Assembly (NCBI GenBank): GCA_021234155.1
Contig: JAJEKV010000027.1
Coordinates: 9,868,716 to 9,932,715, forward strand
Reading direction: 5' to 3'
Origin: Isoetes taiwanensis
Lineage: Eukaryota; Streptophyta; Lycopodiopsida; Isoetales; Isoetaceae
Length of the DNA stretch: 64,000 bases
Below are positions 22,992 through 33,293 of this stretch, one piece after another. A program made the translations under genes and the position numbers. Position 1 is the stretch's first letter. Each line of letters begins with the position of its first letter. The notes below the pieces were generated by a model, which ran no database searches, was not told the DNA's origin, and was given only the letters and a program-made list of their open reading frames with translations.

Positions 22992-24526
22992 TCAAGCTCC
23001 CATATGGGTGCACGACCTTAGGTGACCCTCTCTAATCATAGGTAAACCTTGGGCATCCTCCTTCCACATTCTGATTCCCTTTTCGTGGAGCCACTCCCTA
23101 TGCCCCGCCTCATCTTGTAGAACATTAGTGGCCATCCATCCTTCATCTGAGAACTTGAAGAGTAGAGGTTCCAAATGACCACATAAACGGTCCTTCTTAT
23201 CGGGGAAAACCTTTCACGAATTCCTTCCAATTAGGAACCTCCTCGACACAAGGTAAGGTGAAGGAGACTTTGAACTACACTGTCTCAAGAGTTGCATAAG
23301 CTTTGGAATAGTCAATGCATCCGATCTTCTCATTAGAGTGGAGTAGTTTCCAAAGAGGGCATCTATGTCATCGTGGGTGTGTCCAACCATCATGAATCCC
23401 AAACTGCACTTGATCAAAGACACCTAACCAAACCAAGTATGACAAGTAAGAGAAAAGATATCTATTCTTATTTTGACCAGCAATTATCTAGTTGCAAGTA
23501 AAGCCTCCTAGGCAACTTGTTCTAAGTACCATAGGGCCCTTTGATAGGAGGCATAAAATCATTTCTACTACCATTTACCATTTTTGTCCTAAGGGCATCC
23601 GTGTTTAAAATTGCTCCACCCCAAAGACTTCGGGGACGATCATCCGTGATCTCAAATGGCCCCAATTATCCTCAGATTTATTCTCCAGTGTCTTCAAGGT
23701 ATGATTCAAGGATCCCACATGAAAATTAGAATCATCAGGCTAGAGGTCCAGTGAGAAGTGGCCCAAGGCACCTATACCATGCCCGTGCATGAGAGCACCT
23801 GTAACACTCACCTTCAGTCGTTCACCCCTCCATACAGACTTTGCTAGCTTTTCTAGACGAAGGAACATGGTCTTATTCTGATCCATCTTGTCATATATAA
23901 TGGTTAAAGCGTGCTCAGGAGATCTATGAGACAAAGCTCTCCAGGACCAGTAAAGGCTCCTACATGAAATCTGGGCCGTCATATGTGATTTTCTCTCTAT
24001 TGCAAGTACCCTTCTTTCATTTGGATCTCTGGTCTTAGCAAGCTTTTCCTTTATGAAAATACAGGTGTTACACTTAGAAAATGCTATCCTCTTAGCTATT
24101 GCCACCTCTGAATGATTCTCTTTCCAAGCAGACAGAAAGGACGAAGGAGAAATATGCTTGCCTGTCATCTCTGCAACGGTAATATCTACTTCTTAGTGTA
24201 TATCCTTCTTAGTCAAGACTGAAGGTAGCCTCTTAACATTTTGTCTGCTACCCTCGCTCGTAATTTTCGAGCGGTGTGGCATTGTCTCTGCGTTTTCATC
24301 TATGAACATAAATAGCATAGCATTGCCAGCCAAAGTGAGACCTTGGCTTCTTAGAACCACTATTTTCGTGCTCAGCAATTCTGTGGCCATCATTAAAGAG
24401 CTTCTTCCACTTGTAAAAAGTGGAAATGGGTATGCCATAGGCTTTATGCCATGCTTTCACGCACACCTGTTTGTTATTCAACATCAGGTTGCGGACTACA
24501 CCATTTTCAGAGCAAAGATCTAGCAT
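22992..24526 (-). pseudogene. DUF7869-type transposase-like protein, cluster 1, decayed
   Basis: Pieces in order on the minus strand: VCVKAWHKAYGIPISTFYKW (24526-24296), FSKCNTCIFIKEKLAK (24168 onward), YDKMDQNKTMFLRL, GALMHGHGIG, LYLQLDNC with NKNRYLFSYL (about 23550-23440), GFMMVGHTHDDIDALFG (23423 on), then GWMATNVLQDEAG and GIRMWKEDAQGLP. This order of D.MDQ.K, LQLDN...NKN and GHTH.DID matches proteins annotated with DUF7869. I suspect an RNase H-fold transposase, but that is inference. Several stops and shifts are present. It is a distant relative of the gene at 39226-42409. Confidence 0.65.
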
Positions 24527-24634
24527 GTTATATGCAAAGGTTGTGCGCTCCGAGGACTGTTCTCATGCAAGCTATCTCCTTGGATGTAAAATTTGCACAG
24601 CATCTTTTCATGCAGCACAGTGATGACCTGAAGT

Positions 24635-25384
24635 CTAAAACAGCCTCAGCACTAGTTTTTTTTTTTCACATTTGGTATGTGCTGGACGTGTCCTGGGTCT
24701 CCGATTGACCATGCGGTAAGGTCTCTTTTTTGTGATGCCAATTTCGGGTCTAATGGAATAAGGTTCATTCTCCACATCCTTCTCCTTCACTGCAACCACG
24801 AGAGTAGAAACTGGAATGTTATCAATGAGCACGAAGGCTATGGGCCATCTTACAAGGCCATGCAGTTGGGGCATTTCTGCACAGGCTTGGCAGCGCATAG
24901 AGATCTTTTCGGGCATTGGAAATAGGCTCACGATAGTAGCAGCTATCGAGCCTTCCCCTAACTTCACGTCAGCAACAGCATGGTTTGGATCGGCAAAAAC
25001 AATAACACCACACCCGTAAGCCATGTGGCAACATTCATGCATGAGTGTGCATGCCTTCTCAATTAACTCATCTCTAGAAAGCCCTTGCACATGATTCGTC
25101 TCATTATTGCGTAATCTCTCATTGCCTCCGACCTGCCAGTTTATGCGTTTAATCTGTCCTGGTGGCGTGCAAACTTCTTCCTCTCTCACAAGCTGACCAG
25201 CAATGTCCTGCTTGTACCACAACACAAAACTCCCCACAGCTTCACCAATTTTTTCTATTTCCAGCTCGGGAATTGGTAGTGGCAACTGTCCATCCAAAAC
25301 ATTCACAATCGAAACAACCACCATACCCTCCGGGACAATCAAATTGTGATGGCGCTCGAAATTGTGGACTCTTCCTTCTGCCAT
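24635..25384 (-). CDS. DUF8039-like protein or N-terminal part of the transposase-like gene
   Basis: An open frame of 249 residues. Two similar halves are visible: NLIVPEGMVVVSIVN with LPLPIPELEIEKIGEAVGSF, and GCGVIVFADPNHAVAD with LFPMPEKISM and LVRWPIAFVLID. This G..V....H, P.P, A.G..V.WP pattern fits the DUF8039 repeats found in plant transposon-associated proteins. The C-terminus is basic (TKKRPYRMVNRRPRTRP). It lies just upstream of the DUF7869-type pieces on the same strand and could be their 5' exon. DNA binding is possible but not shown. Confidence 0.5.
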   Translation of the reverse strand: MAEGRVHNFERHHNLIVPEGMVVVSIVNVLDGQLPLPIPELEIEKIGEAVGSFVLWYKQDIAGQLVREEEVCTPPGQIKRINWQVGGNERLRNNETNHVQGLSRDELIEKACTLMHECCHMAYGCGVIVFADPNHAVADVKLGEGSIAATIVSLFPMPEKISMRCQACAEMPQLHGLVRWPIAFVLIDNIPVSTLVVAVKEKDVENEPYSIRPEIGITKKRPYRMVNRRPRTRPAHTKCEKKKLVLRLF

Positions 25385-25439
25385 CTTTTTCCCCCTAAAG
25401 CGAGATTACATCCGCCATCCTACAAACAAGATATCGTGA

Positions 25440-25750
25440 ACATCGCGGCCGCGATGTTTGTAAGCAAATAGAGCTCTGTTTAAAAAGTTCTAGTACAAAA
25501 CGACAATTGGGAACTAAAAAAATGCTAAGGACTTTCGCCACCGCGATCTTATCGAGCATTGGCAAGAAAGCGGTCGCGCTTTCTGCAAGCATCCACACTA
25601 GCTGTTTAGTTAAGAACTCGGATATATCTTTCTCTCAGAGTCGAAAACACATGTCGAGATTAGCATGTTGTTTCGACTCATACTGATAAATCTATCGGAG
25701 TTCTTAACTAAATAGCAAGTGTAGATGGTTGAAGATATCGCGACCGCGAT
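25440..25750. repeat. Cluster 1 palindromes, left group
   Basis: A perfect 18-base palindrome ACATCGCGGCCGCGATGT lies at 25440-25457. Degenerate relatives follow at about 25541 (CCGCGATCTT half), 25567-25582 (AAGCGGTCGCGCTT) and 25737-25750 (ATCGCGACCGCGAT). They lie just upstream of the DUF8039-like ORF, in the divergent region between the minus- and plus-strand genes. Confidence 0.8.
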
Positions 25751-25799
25751 CTCGTCCAGCACAAGAGTCAAAGCAGTGACTTCCACACTAAAGCATTAC

Positions 25800-26640
25800 T
25801 CTTACCTCACAGGTCTCGAAATGGTGGCGTCAATGTCTCCTTGTAGCCAATGACCCGTCAGAAGCTGCAGTGCCACCAAAACATGTTTTGTATCATCCAC
25901 AAGCAGAAAGAAAGCATATATTTGAAACAAGTGAACATTGTATAATAAACACAGCAGAGTGCACAGGTTTGCTGAGAACATCTATTTTTAAATATTCTAA
26001 TCCAAAATATCAGCAGGTATCTTATCAATCCATATATTAAATAGTGATGTTTCAGTAGAATCAATTCAATGGCGAGAACCCTGTAAGGAAACATTCTTTA
26101 AGGAAGAATTATGTATTATTGATCATGAACTGTCAGCACATTCTTAACAGGTTGTAGTTATCAATGAAATTTATTGGAACATTAACTTTCAGTTCACTTC
26201 ACTGAGAGATAGGCATCAGGATAGCCCTTTTACCTCGCCCGAATGACTAAATTCGATGCAGTGGAAGAAATCGAAATGTATAGTGGCGCAGTGCAAACGG
26301 ATTATCAGCGCCCTTGTTAGCGCCTTCAATTGATGCGGGATTCTGCAGCAAAACCTTTGGAGAACTTGGCACAGCTTAGGCGCAGCTCGAGCGTCTCCGA
26401 GATCTTGCAAAACAAACAAATTTGAATTGGCTTTTCCCGCTTTCACTCTAAATGTTTGTTACCGAATTCAAATTTTCCTGTCGCTGTCCATCCGTAATCT
26501 AGTGTCTTTTTCTGGCCTTTATGGCTGCTTAACATGTCAGGTTCATTTAATTAACTGATTGTACGCGAGAAATTTGAACGCGGACGTCCAAGTCGATAAA
26601 GAGCTCTAGTACGGATTGCGTGCTTTTTGTGTTGGGTAAT
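25800..26640. other. Divergent intergenic region of cluster 1
   Basis: Between the minus-strand DUF8039-like ORF and the plus-strand ParB-like gene. No coding sequence is recognised. It should hold regulatory DNA for both. Confidence 0.4.
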
Positions 26641-26654
26641 TTCGCACGGACGCA

Positions 26655-26730
26655 TTTATGGCCGGTAATCAATACAGCCGGCCGGCCGGTAATTAATACA
26701 GCCGGCGTGTAATTAATGCGCCCGCACGTA
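26655..26730. repeat. GCCGGTAATTAATACA short repeats with GCCGGCCGGCCGG palindrome
   Basis: GCCGGTAAT-type units recur three times (about 26661, 26688, 26703), separated by GC palindromes. They sit about 100-150 bases upstream of a TATA box, where promoter elements would be expected. Confidence 0.6.
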
Positions 26731-26806
26731 CGGCGTCATTATGGCTGGCACGACAATCAACGCATCATTATGCTTGGCGGGCATTTAATTTCCGCGGCCG
26801 CGTTTC

Positions 26807-26815
26807 TATATAAAT
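26807..26815 (+). promoter_or_regulatory. TATA box of the cluster 1 ParB-like gene
   Basis: TATATAAAT preceded by a CGCGGCCGCG palindrome (26793-26802). About 30 bases downstream begins a CATCTCATCTCATCTC pyrimidine-rich start region. The first ATG in a sensible context is at 26958. Confidence 0.55.
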
Positions 26816-27011
26816 TTACGGCCAGCCATCTCATCTCATCTCAGAGAATTTCGAGCGCCCGCGAATTCTTCAAGCGCCTAGCGCCTTCGAGCTTGCAGGG
26901 GCTTAAAGAACCTCCCTTAAACAACCGGAATTTCGTACTCAGCCAGCGCCCGCGATCCCATGACACCTAAGGACTCCCTCAGAGAAGGTAAATCCTAACA
27001 TTTCAGCTCAA

Positions 27012-27316
27012 CAAGATCGCGGCCGCGATCTTGCTTATTAGATTTTGTAATGTTTTGATTGCTGTAGCTGCTCAGCAAGATCGCGGCCGCGGTCTTGCTG
27101 AGCATAGGTTTACTTTTCTTGCCTTGCTTAGCTGCCACACAACAACGCGGCCGCGATGTTGTGGAGTAGTAGTATAGTAGCTCAGCAGGATCGCGACCGC
27201 GGTGTTCGTGAGCAGTGATTTTATTTTCTTGCCCTGCTTAGCTGCTACACAACATCGCGGCCGCGATAGTGTGGAGTAGTAGTATAGTTGCTTGGAAGGA
27301 TCGCGGTCGCGGTTCT
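27012..27316. repeat. Cluster 1 palindrome array, six sites in 110-bp units
   Basis: Palindromes with a CGCGGCCGCG core (some CGCGACCGCG or CGCGGTCGCG) are centred near 27022, 27086, 27150, 27196, 27260 and 27307. Arms extend to 22 bases at 27012-27033 and to 32 bases with one mismatch at 27071-27102 (CTCAGCAAGA arms). Spacings of 64, 64, 46, 64 and 47 reflect a 110-bp tandem unit with two palindromes each. If exon 1 ends at the GTAAAT near 26988, the array lies in the first intron of the ParB-like gene. Confidence 0.88.
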
Positions 27317-27381
27317 CTTGAGTAGTTTATATTTTTCGTTGTGTAACATTATGCAGCCTATCAGGCACTCACCACAGGCTT

Positions 27382-29131
27382 TTGTTTACAACCCTTGCTC
27401 TGTTTCGTGGACCGGATGTCGAGCCCATCCGTATTATAACCCCCTCTAATGAAAGGAAATGGTGTATAGAGATTGCACAAGCAATACCACACATTCGTGG
27501 CGACCGCAGAAAGGACCTGTGCCTGTTCCTGCGCACTGGAAAGAAACCTGAGGACGTTGAACAAGTTGGCATAGTGGTGGCAATGTGGGAAGGCACGAAG
27601 AACAATGTGCAAGATGCTATCATATGCAGCATCGAGGACACACATGAATTGCAGTTCCTGGAATACATTCTGAAATGGCGCAATTATGACCCATCTATGA
27701 TGACAGCCAGCAAAATGAACAAGCCAGCCACAGGGAAAAACGTCCCAACATCAGCTAAGGGTTATGGCTGGGTGTTGCCATCTTACGAATCTCTCTCTTT
27801 GTCAGGTATAAAGGGAAACAGAGACATCTTGGTAGGGTTCTCGGCATGCAGAAATGGTATGTCCACAGACAAGAATCTTCCGAGCAGTGCTTTGAAAGCA
27901 GTTCGGGACGAGAAAATGCCCTCGGTGATGGACACCAATTGGCTCAGAGCCGTGGCCAAGAAAAAAAGTGTGAAGCCAATTGCTACTTTGGGAGAGCCTT
28001 CAGCATCAAAGAAAGTTGTTGAAGAACCACAATCCACCATAAACCCCTCCGGTATTATTAACCCTACTCTTCCTCTTGCTTTAAAGGCCCCAGATAGCAC
28101 TACATCTGGTAGATTTATTCCAAAAAAACTTACTACTTTCAAAATAAACCTTAGAAATCTGAACACTGACGATAGCCCGCAGCCCAGCAATTCTCAAACC
28201 CCTTTTGTTACGGAAGCCTCTTCTACTAAGTTGTTGACATGGCCACACGCACCTGCCATTCCAGTCGAGTTGAAGTTCAATCCGGAAGAGGAATGCAAGA
28301 TGGCAGAGCAAACCACTCAAAAGCTTGAATAGTTTAAACGGTTTTACCCCTTAGGGGTTAACTGGTTTACCAAGATTTCTATTTTTGATTGTGAACCTGC
28401 ACCAGCAAACCTGACACACCGAATGCGCTCAAATGACCATGTTCAAACTCTGGTTAAAAGCTTCAAGACATACCCAACAGAGGTCCTCACGCCTGCTGAC
28501 GTCGTGCCATTTGACCCCATTACCAGGTAACTGATTCTTTATCTTTTGGACATTCGTTGTTTAGATATGACTTGATGGTTGTCTATTTTTTCAGGAGGAG
28601 GGTGACATGGAGCAATCCAGAGGATTTAAAGGGCAAGAAATTTTACATTATTTCTGGCAACCACAGTATTTGCGCGGTACAACTCTTTTGTTCGGTCGTC
28701 GGCCAGTTGGAGCAGCAACTAGAATTTGCTAAACTATATGCTAGAAGAAGATCGAGAGTGCTCAACGGAAATCTTACAGACAAGGAATATATAGAGTTGA
28801 GTATTCAATGCAACGAAGTAATTGTAAATACCGTCTACAGAGAGCCACTAATTGAAAAACTACAACAATTTCATCATCAGCACAAGGCTTATGGCTGTCC
28901 TCCACAAGGACCGATAGGGACTGCTCGAGTTCAGCTTGGAAGGTATTTCTTCATTTTCTACTCGCCAACATCGCGGCCGCGATCTTGATGCCCTTTGCTT
29001 CTGCAGGATTTCCATGAAATTGCAACCACCACTTTGAAAGTGCAGGATCTTAAAGATGAAAAACAATTCATCTTTATGGATGAGAAGGTTTTCAAGAAGT
29101 TAATGGAAGTTGCCCGGTGGGGTGAACCGTA
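27382..29131 (+). pseudogene. ParB-like domain protein of cluster 1, one amber stop
   Basis: A small first exon may lie at 26958 (MTPKDSLRE, donor GTAAAT). The main frame from 27382 has 316 codons. It has a basic/Ser-Pro region, then TAG at 28330-28332. The same frame stays open after the stop with FTKISIFDCEPAPANL, RMRSNDHVQTLVKSF and TPADVVPFDP, splices (AGGTAACTG...TTTTTCAG near 28590) and reads FYIISGNHSICAVQ and GNLTDKEYIELSIQCNEV. That is the ParB/sulfiredoxin fold pattern, but the usual Arg of the G.HR box is Ser (GNHS). A second intron (about 28942-29006) holds a perfect ATCGCGGCCGCGAT at 28970-28983. A short exon DFHEIATTTLKVQDL follows to a stop at 29131. ParB proteins bind palindromic parS sites; that this one binds the local palindromes is inference. 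Confidence 0.55.
28970..28983. repeat. Cluster 1 palindrome inside an intron
   Basis: ATCGCGGCCGCGAT, perfect, between a donor near 28942 and an acceptor TTCTGCAG near 29006 of the ParB-like gene. Confidence 0.9.
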
Positions 29132-30216
29132 AGCTCGCTGGCGACCATGGTGAGTTTCGGACAAGCCATCCAAAGACTTCTTTAACAAGACTGGCTCCGG
29201 TTGCTTTCGAGGTATGTCGAATCGCGAGGGTGTCCGCGTTGCTTCGATGAAATTATAGAAGGCAAGACGTATTTAAAGGTGCGGTCGGTGGTATAGCGGG
29301 AGATTTGATTGCAAACAACCGCAACCGACATCAGAACCCTAACTTTTGATGAGGCCGCGAAATTTTATCTTATGCCACAAATTTGCTTTGCAAAAGGATT
29401 TCGATAGCCGAGGAATTGCTTCGGGCTTTTCCTGATTTGGTGAGCAGAAGAATACTTGATATATCGGAATCTTACGTCTGAGTATGTGAAGGCTAACCAT
29501 AACAAGGACCATACACTAGGTAACCTACCTGTAGCCTTTCTGGAGCCAATCAGAAATATTCTAAAGCCAGAAGAGGCTAGAAAAAGAAAAGAAAAGAAAA
29601 GAAAAACATTGTCATAGCAGTGACAAAGGATGGCATCCCTACTTCCTCCCCAGTGTCAGAGAATGCCACATTGATATTTATTGACATCCGAGGGATGAAC
29701 AAGGTATGGGATTGAAAGAAATACACAGACCTTTTTACAAGGATAGCTACCATGACTACTGCCAAAGTTTATCACTTGGTTATTATCATGCGCTCTGTGA
29801 ATTTGCCCAATTGCTTGTACAGTCAGAAGCAAATTCAGGGAGGTGGCCACCTGTCTTTGGGTTCTTATGAAGAAATGGGTTGGGAGAGCAAACGAAAGGG
29901 TGAAAGAATATCAGTATTATATTAGTCATATGTGCATTAACAGGAGTGGCGTTCGTGTTGCACACATTGCAACTTTGAGTGGAGCTTCATATCTCCACAC
30001 AGCAAGGCTCCTAAGCAAACACCATTGCCTCCAATGCCGCTAACAGGTAATGAGGATGCAGATGACAAGATAAAAAAGAAGTTTCAAACTCTTTTTACAG
30101 GCAAACCAAGATACAAATGGGCAGCAATGGAAGGAGATCTTGTATTGAAATGCCAGCTGAAAACCTCATATACATATTATATTGTTGATCACCGGTGCCC
30201 ACCCCTTGAGTTTTAG
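29132..30216 (+). pseudogene. Decayed coding remains downstream of the cluster 1 ParB-like domain
   Basis: Protein-like stretches survive in shifting frames: LTFDEAAKFYLMPQICFAKG (about 29345), GNLPVAFLEPIRNIL (29520), IVIAVTKDGIPT and LIFIDIRGMNK (29600-29705), CQSLSLGYYHALCEFAQLL (about 29760), and GKPRYKWAAMEGDLVLK (30098). I do not recognise the protein. I found no DPPY or FxGxG methyltransferase motif. In cluster 2 the equivalent position holds the methyltransferase, so this may be a different downstream module. Confidence 0.4.
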
Positions 30217-30249
30217 TCCCCGGATTTCTTTTTTTGGGGCCAACTTCTC

Positions 30250-30990
30250 GTGTCGCTCTTATGCAAGGCAAAAAGCGCGTGGCCTTTTGAAAGTTCAGGT
30301 AAAGTGTGCCGTTTCCTGAGGTCCTTCTTGGAAACGCTTGAGAAAATGGCCAGTCAAACTACTGGGGGATCTGAAGAAGCGGAGAAAGCAGAGAATGCAG
30401 AGGCTAATCCTTTGCTGCCCAACATCAGTATTACCCAAAACACAGATATATCAGGGTTGGATGCCATTTTGGATAACCTCGATGCTAAAGGCTACGAGGG
30501 GAGAATGCAAGAAACAAAGCACTTGCTGGAATCGACGGAAAAAGGTATTAATGCCCTAGAACCTACTTTCCAAAAACTAGAGGCACTAAACCAGAAGCTT
30601 GATGTGTACATGCCATTCTTGACAGGCGATCATAGATTTGAATATATGGGCGTAGAGCACATGGAAACATACCAAGATGAGGCTGTTGGGACACAAGAGC
30701 ATCAGGTACCCTGCAAGAAGCAGAAGATCTTTCATCCACACGAGATTGCTACTGAGTCGGAGAAGGAATTTATAGGCGTGATCAGTGCAGGCGATAGTGA
30801 AAATGTGGAGCCTGATTCACATGTGGAGCGCATCGCAAATGCAATGGGCGTTGAGATTCCAGAGGTCACAGGTTATTCAGAGATGGACACAACACAAGCT
30901 ATGGAATTGGGTAGAGCGCATGTCATCCGCATAGCCAATGAATTGGGTGTGATACCTGATAGTGTATCTGAAACACAATCACAAGAATGA
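30250..30990 (+). CDS. Unknown acidic, helical protein of cluster 1
   Basis: An open frame of 246 codons. A later start, MASQTTGGSEEAEK (30346), gives a more plausible protein of about 214 residues. It is acidic, with likely coiled-coil in GYEGRMQETKHLLEST and LEPTFQKLEALNQKLD, and two similar segments, VERIANAMGVEIPE and VIRIANELGVIPD. It ends TQSQE. No enzyme motif is seen and I do not recognise it. Its position as the last plus-strand ORF of the cluster suggests an accessory role. Confidence 0.5.
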   Translation: MSLLCKAKSAWPFESSGKVCRFLRSFLETLEKMASQTTGGSEEAEKAENAEANPLLPNISITQNTDISGLDAILDNLDAKGYEGRMQETKHLLESTEKGINALEPTFQKLEALNQKLDVYMPFLTGDHRFEYMGVEHMETYQDEAVGTQEHQVPCKKQKIFHPHEIATESEKEFIGVISAGDSENVEPDSHVERIANAMGVEIPEVTGYSEMDTTQAMELGRAHVIRIANELGVIPDSVSETQSQE

Positions 30991-31106
30991 TAATTGCATC
31001 CCCATTGTACATTACATCCTTCAATGGAAATTTTTGTTTCAGGAATATGTTTTACCATATCTTTTTGTCTTTACTATTACTTGGTGCATGTTTAATGTTG
31101 AAAATA

Positions 31107-31270
31107 ATCGCGGCCACGATCCTCTGTGGCAAATACATAGCTTTAAATAGTGAAATGTTTGTGCTATGCCTACTCCACTGCACCCTTCCAGTACATAATG
31201 CTCTCATATGGTGTTAATAAGAAGCTCATTATTTTGTCTCTTTTCAGCTGCGAAAGATCGCGTTCGCGAT
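31107..31270. repeat. Cluster 1 palindromes, right group
   Basis: ATCGCGGCCACGAT (31107-31120, one mismatch) and ATCGCGTTCGCGAT (31257-31270, centre changed). These are the right-most sites and suggest that the cluster reaches at least to 31.27 kb. Confidence 0.75.
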
Positions 31271-32550
31271 TCTAGCGATAACATCCAGCATTCCATACTA
31301 CTACATTCTACTCACGATGGACCTTTGCATGAGCAGTAAAAACTGTATTTCTGAACAACACCGAATCATTGGTAGAATTTGTACTAAAAAACGCCAACTT
31401 TTACTCAGTTGCTAGTAGTTTTTGCACTATATGGCTAACCACGAACCTATTTTATGCTAAACGAGAAATCCAAATTTCTCTAATTAATTAATTCATGCAT
31501 ATGTATTCAAATGGATGTACTAATGCGTACATCTAGAGTGCACCATTTCTGAGCCATTGATTTTAGCCCCTTTTTTTTCCAATGGTCAACAACCAATGGC
31601 TCACAACAAAAGCCCCTTTTTTGTGCGTGTGGTGCATAATGGTCAACAACCAATGGCTCACAACAAAAGCCCTCTTTTTGTGTGTGTGGTGCATAATGGG
31701 CACATGAAGGGCTTGAAGGGCGCATATAGTGCAGTTTCCCCGCCAGCAACACATTTCTTATCATAACTTTTGATCCAGAGTTCTGTTTGAGATGATTGTT
31801 ATTGCGTTGGAAAGCTCTCTCCGAGATCTTTTTGATAGTGTATGATATGAATATGTTTGGTTAAGTTATCTATGTTAAAACAGCAATTTTTCGGCCGGGT
31901 TTGGTAGGCTTTCACATCCTACTAGCTGATTAATACAGGATTGCGTATTGTTTTATGGCTCATTCCGAATGAAGCTTGCAAAAAATTACCATGCATTTTT
32001 AGATTTTGAGGCAGTTATTAAGCAAATTCCAAGGCTTCTAGATCGTTGTGCTAACAAGCAGAAAAGTTTCCCACTTTGGTTTCTCACCACAAGAATCCAT
32101 GGAGGCCAAGGCTGCTGTTAAATTCCAGTTGAAAAATGTTTGTGTATGGGTGTTGCAAACTTTATGACTTTCAGAATAATGGGATCAATCCGCTCTATCT
32201 TTATGGTAACTTTTACTTATGTTCTATTTGTTTTATTGTGATGAAATTCAAAAGCTACAGGTGATGAAAGCCTCAAATGAATTCTAATTTTTTTCTGGTT
32301 TGAATTCTAAAATTTTTGTCACACCGGAGGAGGGGGGGCCGTCCCTAAGGCACCGAAGGGGCCAAAAAAATTTTTTTGCAACACAAACCATTAACATCCA
32401 ACATATAAAAATTAAATCCCCCAACACATAACAACTATTGACATTAACAACCAACACATAACTACCATTGACATTAATTAACACAACCATTGGGTCCAAC
32501 ACATTTAAATTAAAATCCCCCTTAAACCCCCTTTGGTTTGGGTGCATATT
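31271..32550. other. Non-coding stretch with short tandem repeats
   Basis: Two and a half units of 57 bp (TGGTCAACAACCAATGGCTC at 31583 and again at 31640) make matching open frames on both strands that are not genes. Around 32380-32520 there are CAACACATAAC and CATTGACATTAA short repeats. Nothing else is recognised. Confidence 0.6.
31566..31700. repeat. 57-bp tandem repeat
   Basis: The unit starts near TGGTCAACAACC and ends at GTGGTGCATAA. Starts at 31583 and 31640 give a 57-base period, and a partial copy precedes the first. Confidence 0.85.
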
Positions 32551-32791
32551 CACAGGGGGGGTGACGTAGGGCAGCGAGAGCCCTCATAATTGTATTTTGC
32601 ACATACAAAATCAACACCATATAGTATTCCGCTTGAAATCTTATAGTATTTTGCGAATCTTGTTATACAGTATAGCAAATTTTGTACTTGCATACCCCAC
32701 AAACGAGGAACTTTATGTACGGTGTAGATTAAGGAATAAGGGGTGAATATACCTATCCAACAGCTCTCGTTGCCCGGAGTCACCCCCCGTG
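32551..32791. mobile_element. Short inverted-repeat element, MITE-like
   Basis: The left end reads CACAGGGGGGGTGACG then GGGCAGCGAGAG (32551-32580). The right end read on the other strand is CACGGGGGGTGACTCC then GGGCAACGAGAG (32791-32764). The element is about 240 bp and non-coding. No clear target duplication is seen. It abuts the start of the first 'B' repeat. Confidence 0.6.
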
Positions 32792-33293
32792 TGAGTTCAA
32801 CAACAGCAAGTTTATGAAGTACAAGTCATTCGTATCAAACTCGTAATAATCTCATCGTTGTTATGATGGTATTATGTTGTTCGAGTCTATTATATTGTTC
32901 ATCTATGCCCACAAAAGTGGTGGTGTTCTCATGGTTTGGATTCATGCTATCCTACCATTCCTGTATGACTTGGGAATAGTATGATAACAGTTGTTGAAAT
33001 TGTTCAAGTGGCTCGTGCTTCTATTCTATTCTATTCATTTTTGCCTTAGGATTATTGTTGTGGTGGTTGAAGTTATTCATGCTGCCATATTGTGCGTCTA
33101 AGCATTGGCATTGGTTATTGTTGTCATTTTTCAAAGTGATTCAGGTTCTGTCTTGTTTGTCTATTGGCTTTTATGGCTTGACGTAGTCCCTGCTCCCATT
33201 GTTCCTCTATGACCCGCAAGTCTAGTCGTTGTTTTGGTTTGAGTGGCTCATCCTCTGATATCATTCTTCTAGATTTCAAGTTTGTTATGGTGG
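32792..33293 (+). repeat. 'B' repeat, copy 1
   Basis: Starts GAGTTCAACAACAGCAAG and ends GGTGGTTTGCAC. It recurs at 34193-35075 and 37366-37793/57641-57716. It contains a short (TTCTA)n and CCTTAGGATTATTGTTG. It is non-coding and alternates with the 'A' repeat. Confidence 0.85.

Noticed and set aside
29132-30216. Search for a methyltransferase in cluster 1
   Set aside because: No D-P-P-Y-like or F-x-G-x-G-like motif seen in any frame; the remains look like a different protein.
31557-31766. Mirror open frames with repeated NGQQPMAHNKSP
   Set aside because: The 57-bp tandem repeat happens to be open on both strands; there is no gene-like context.
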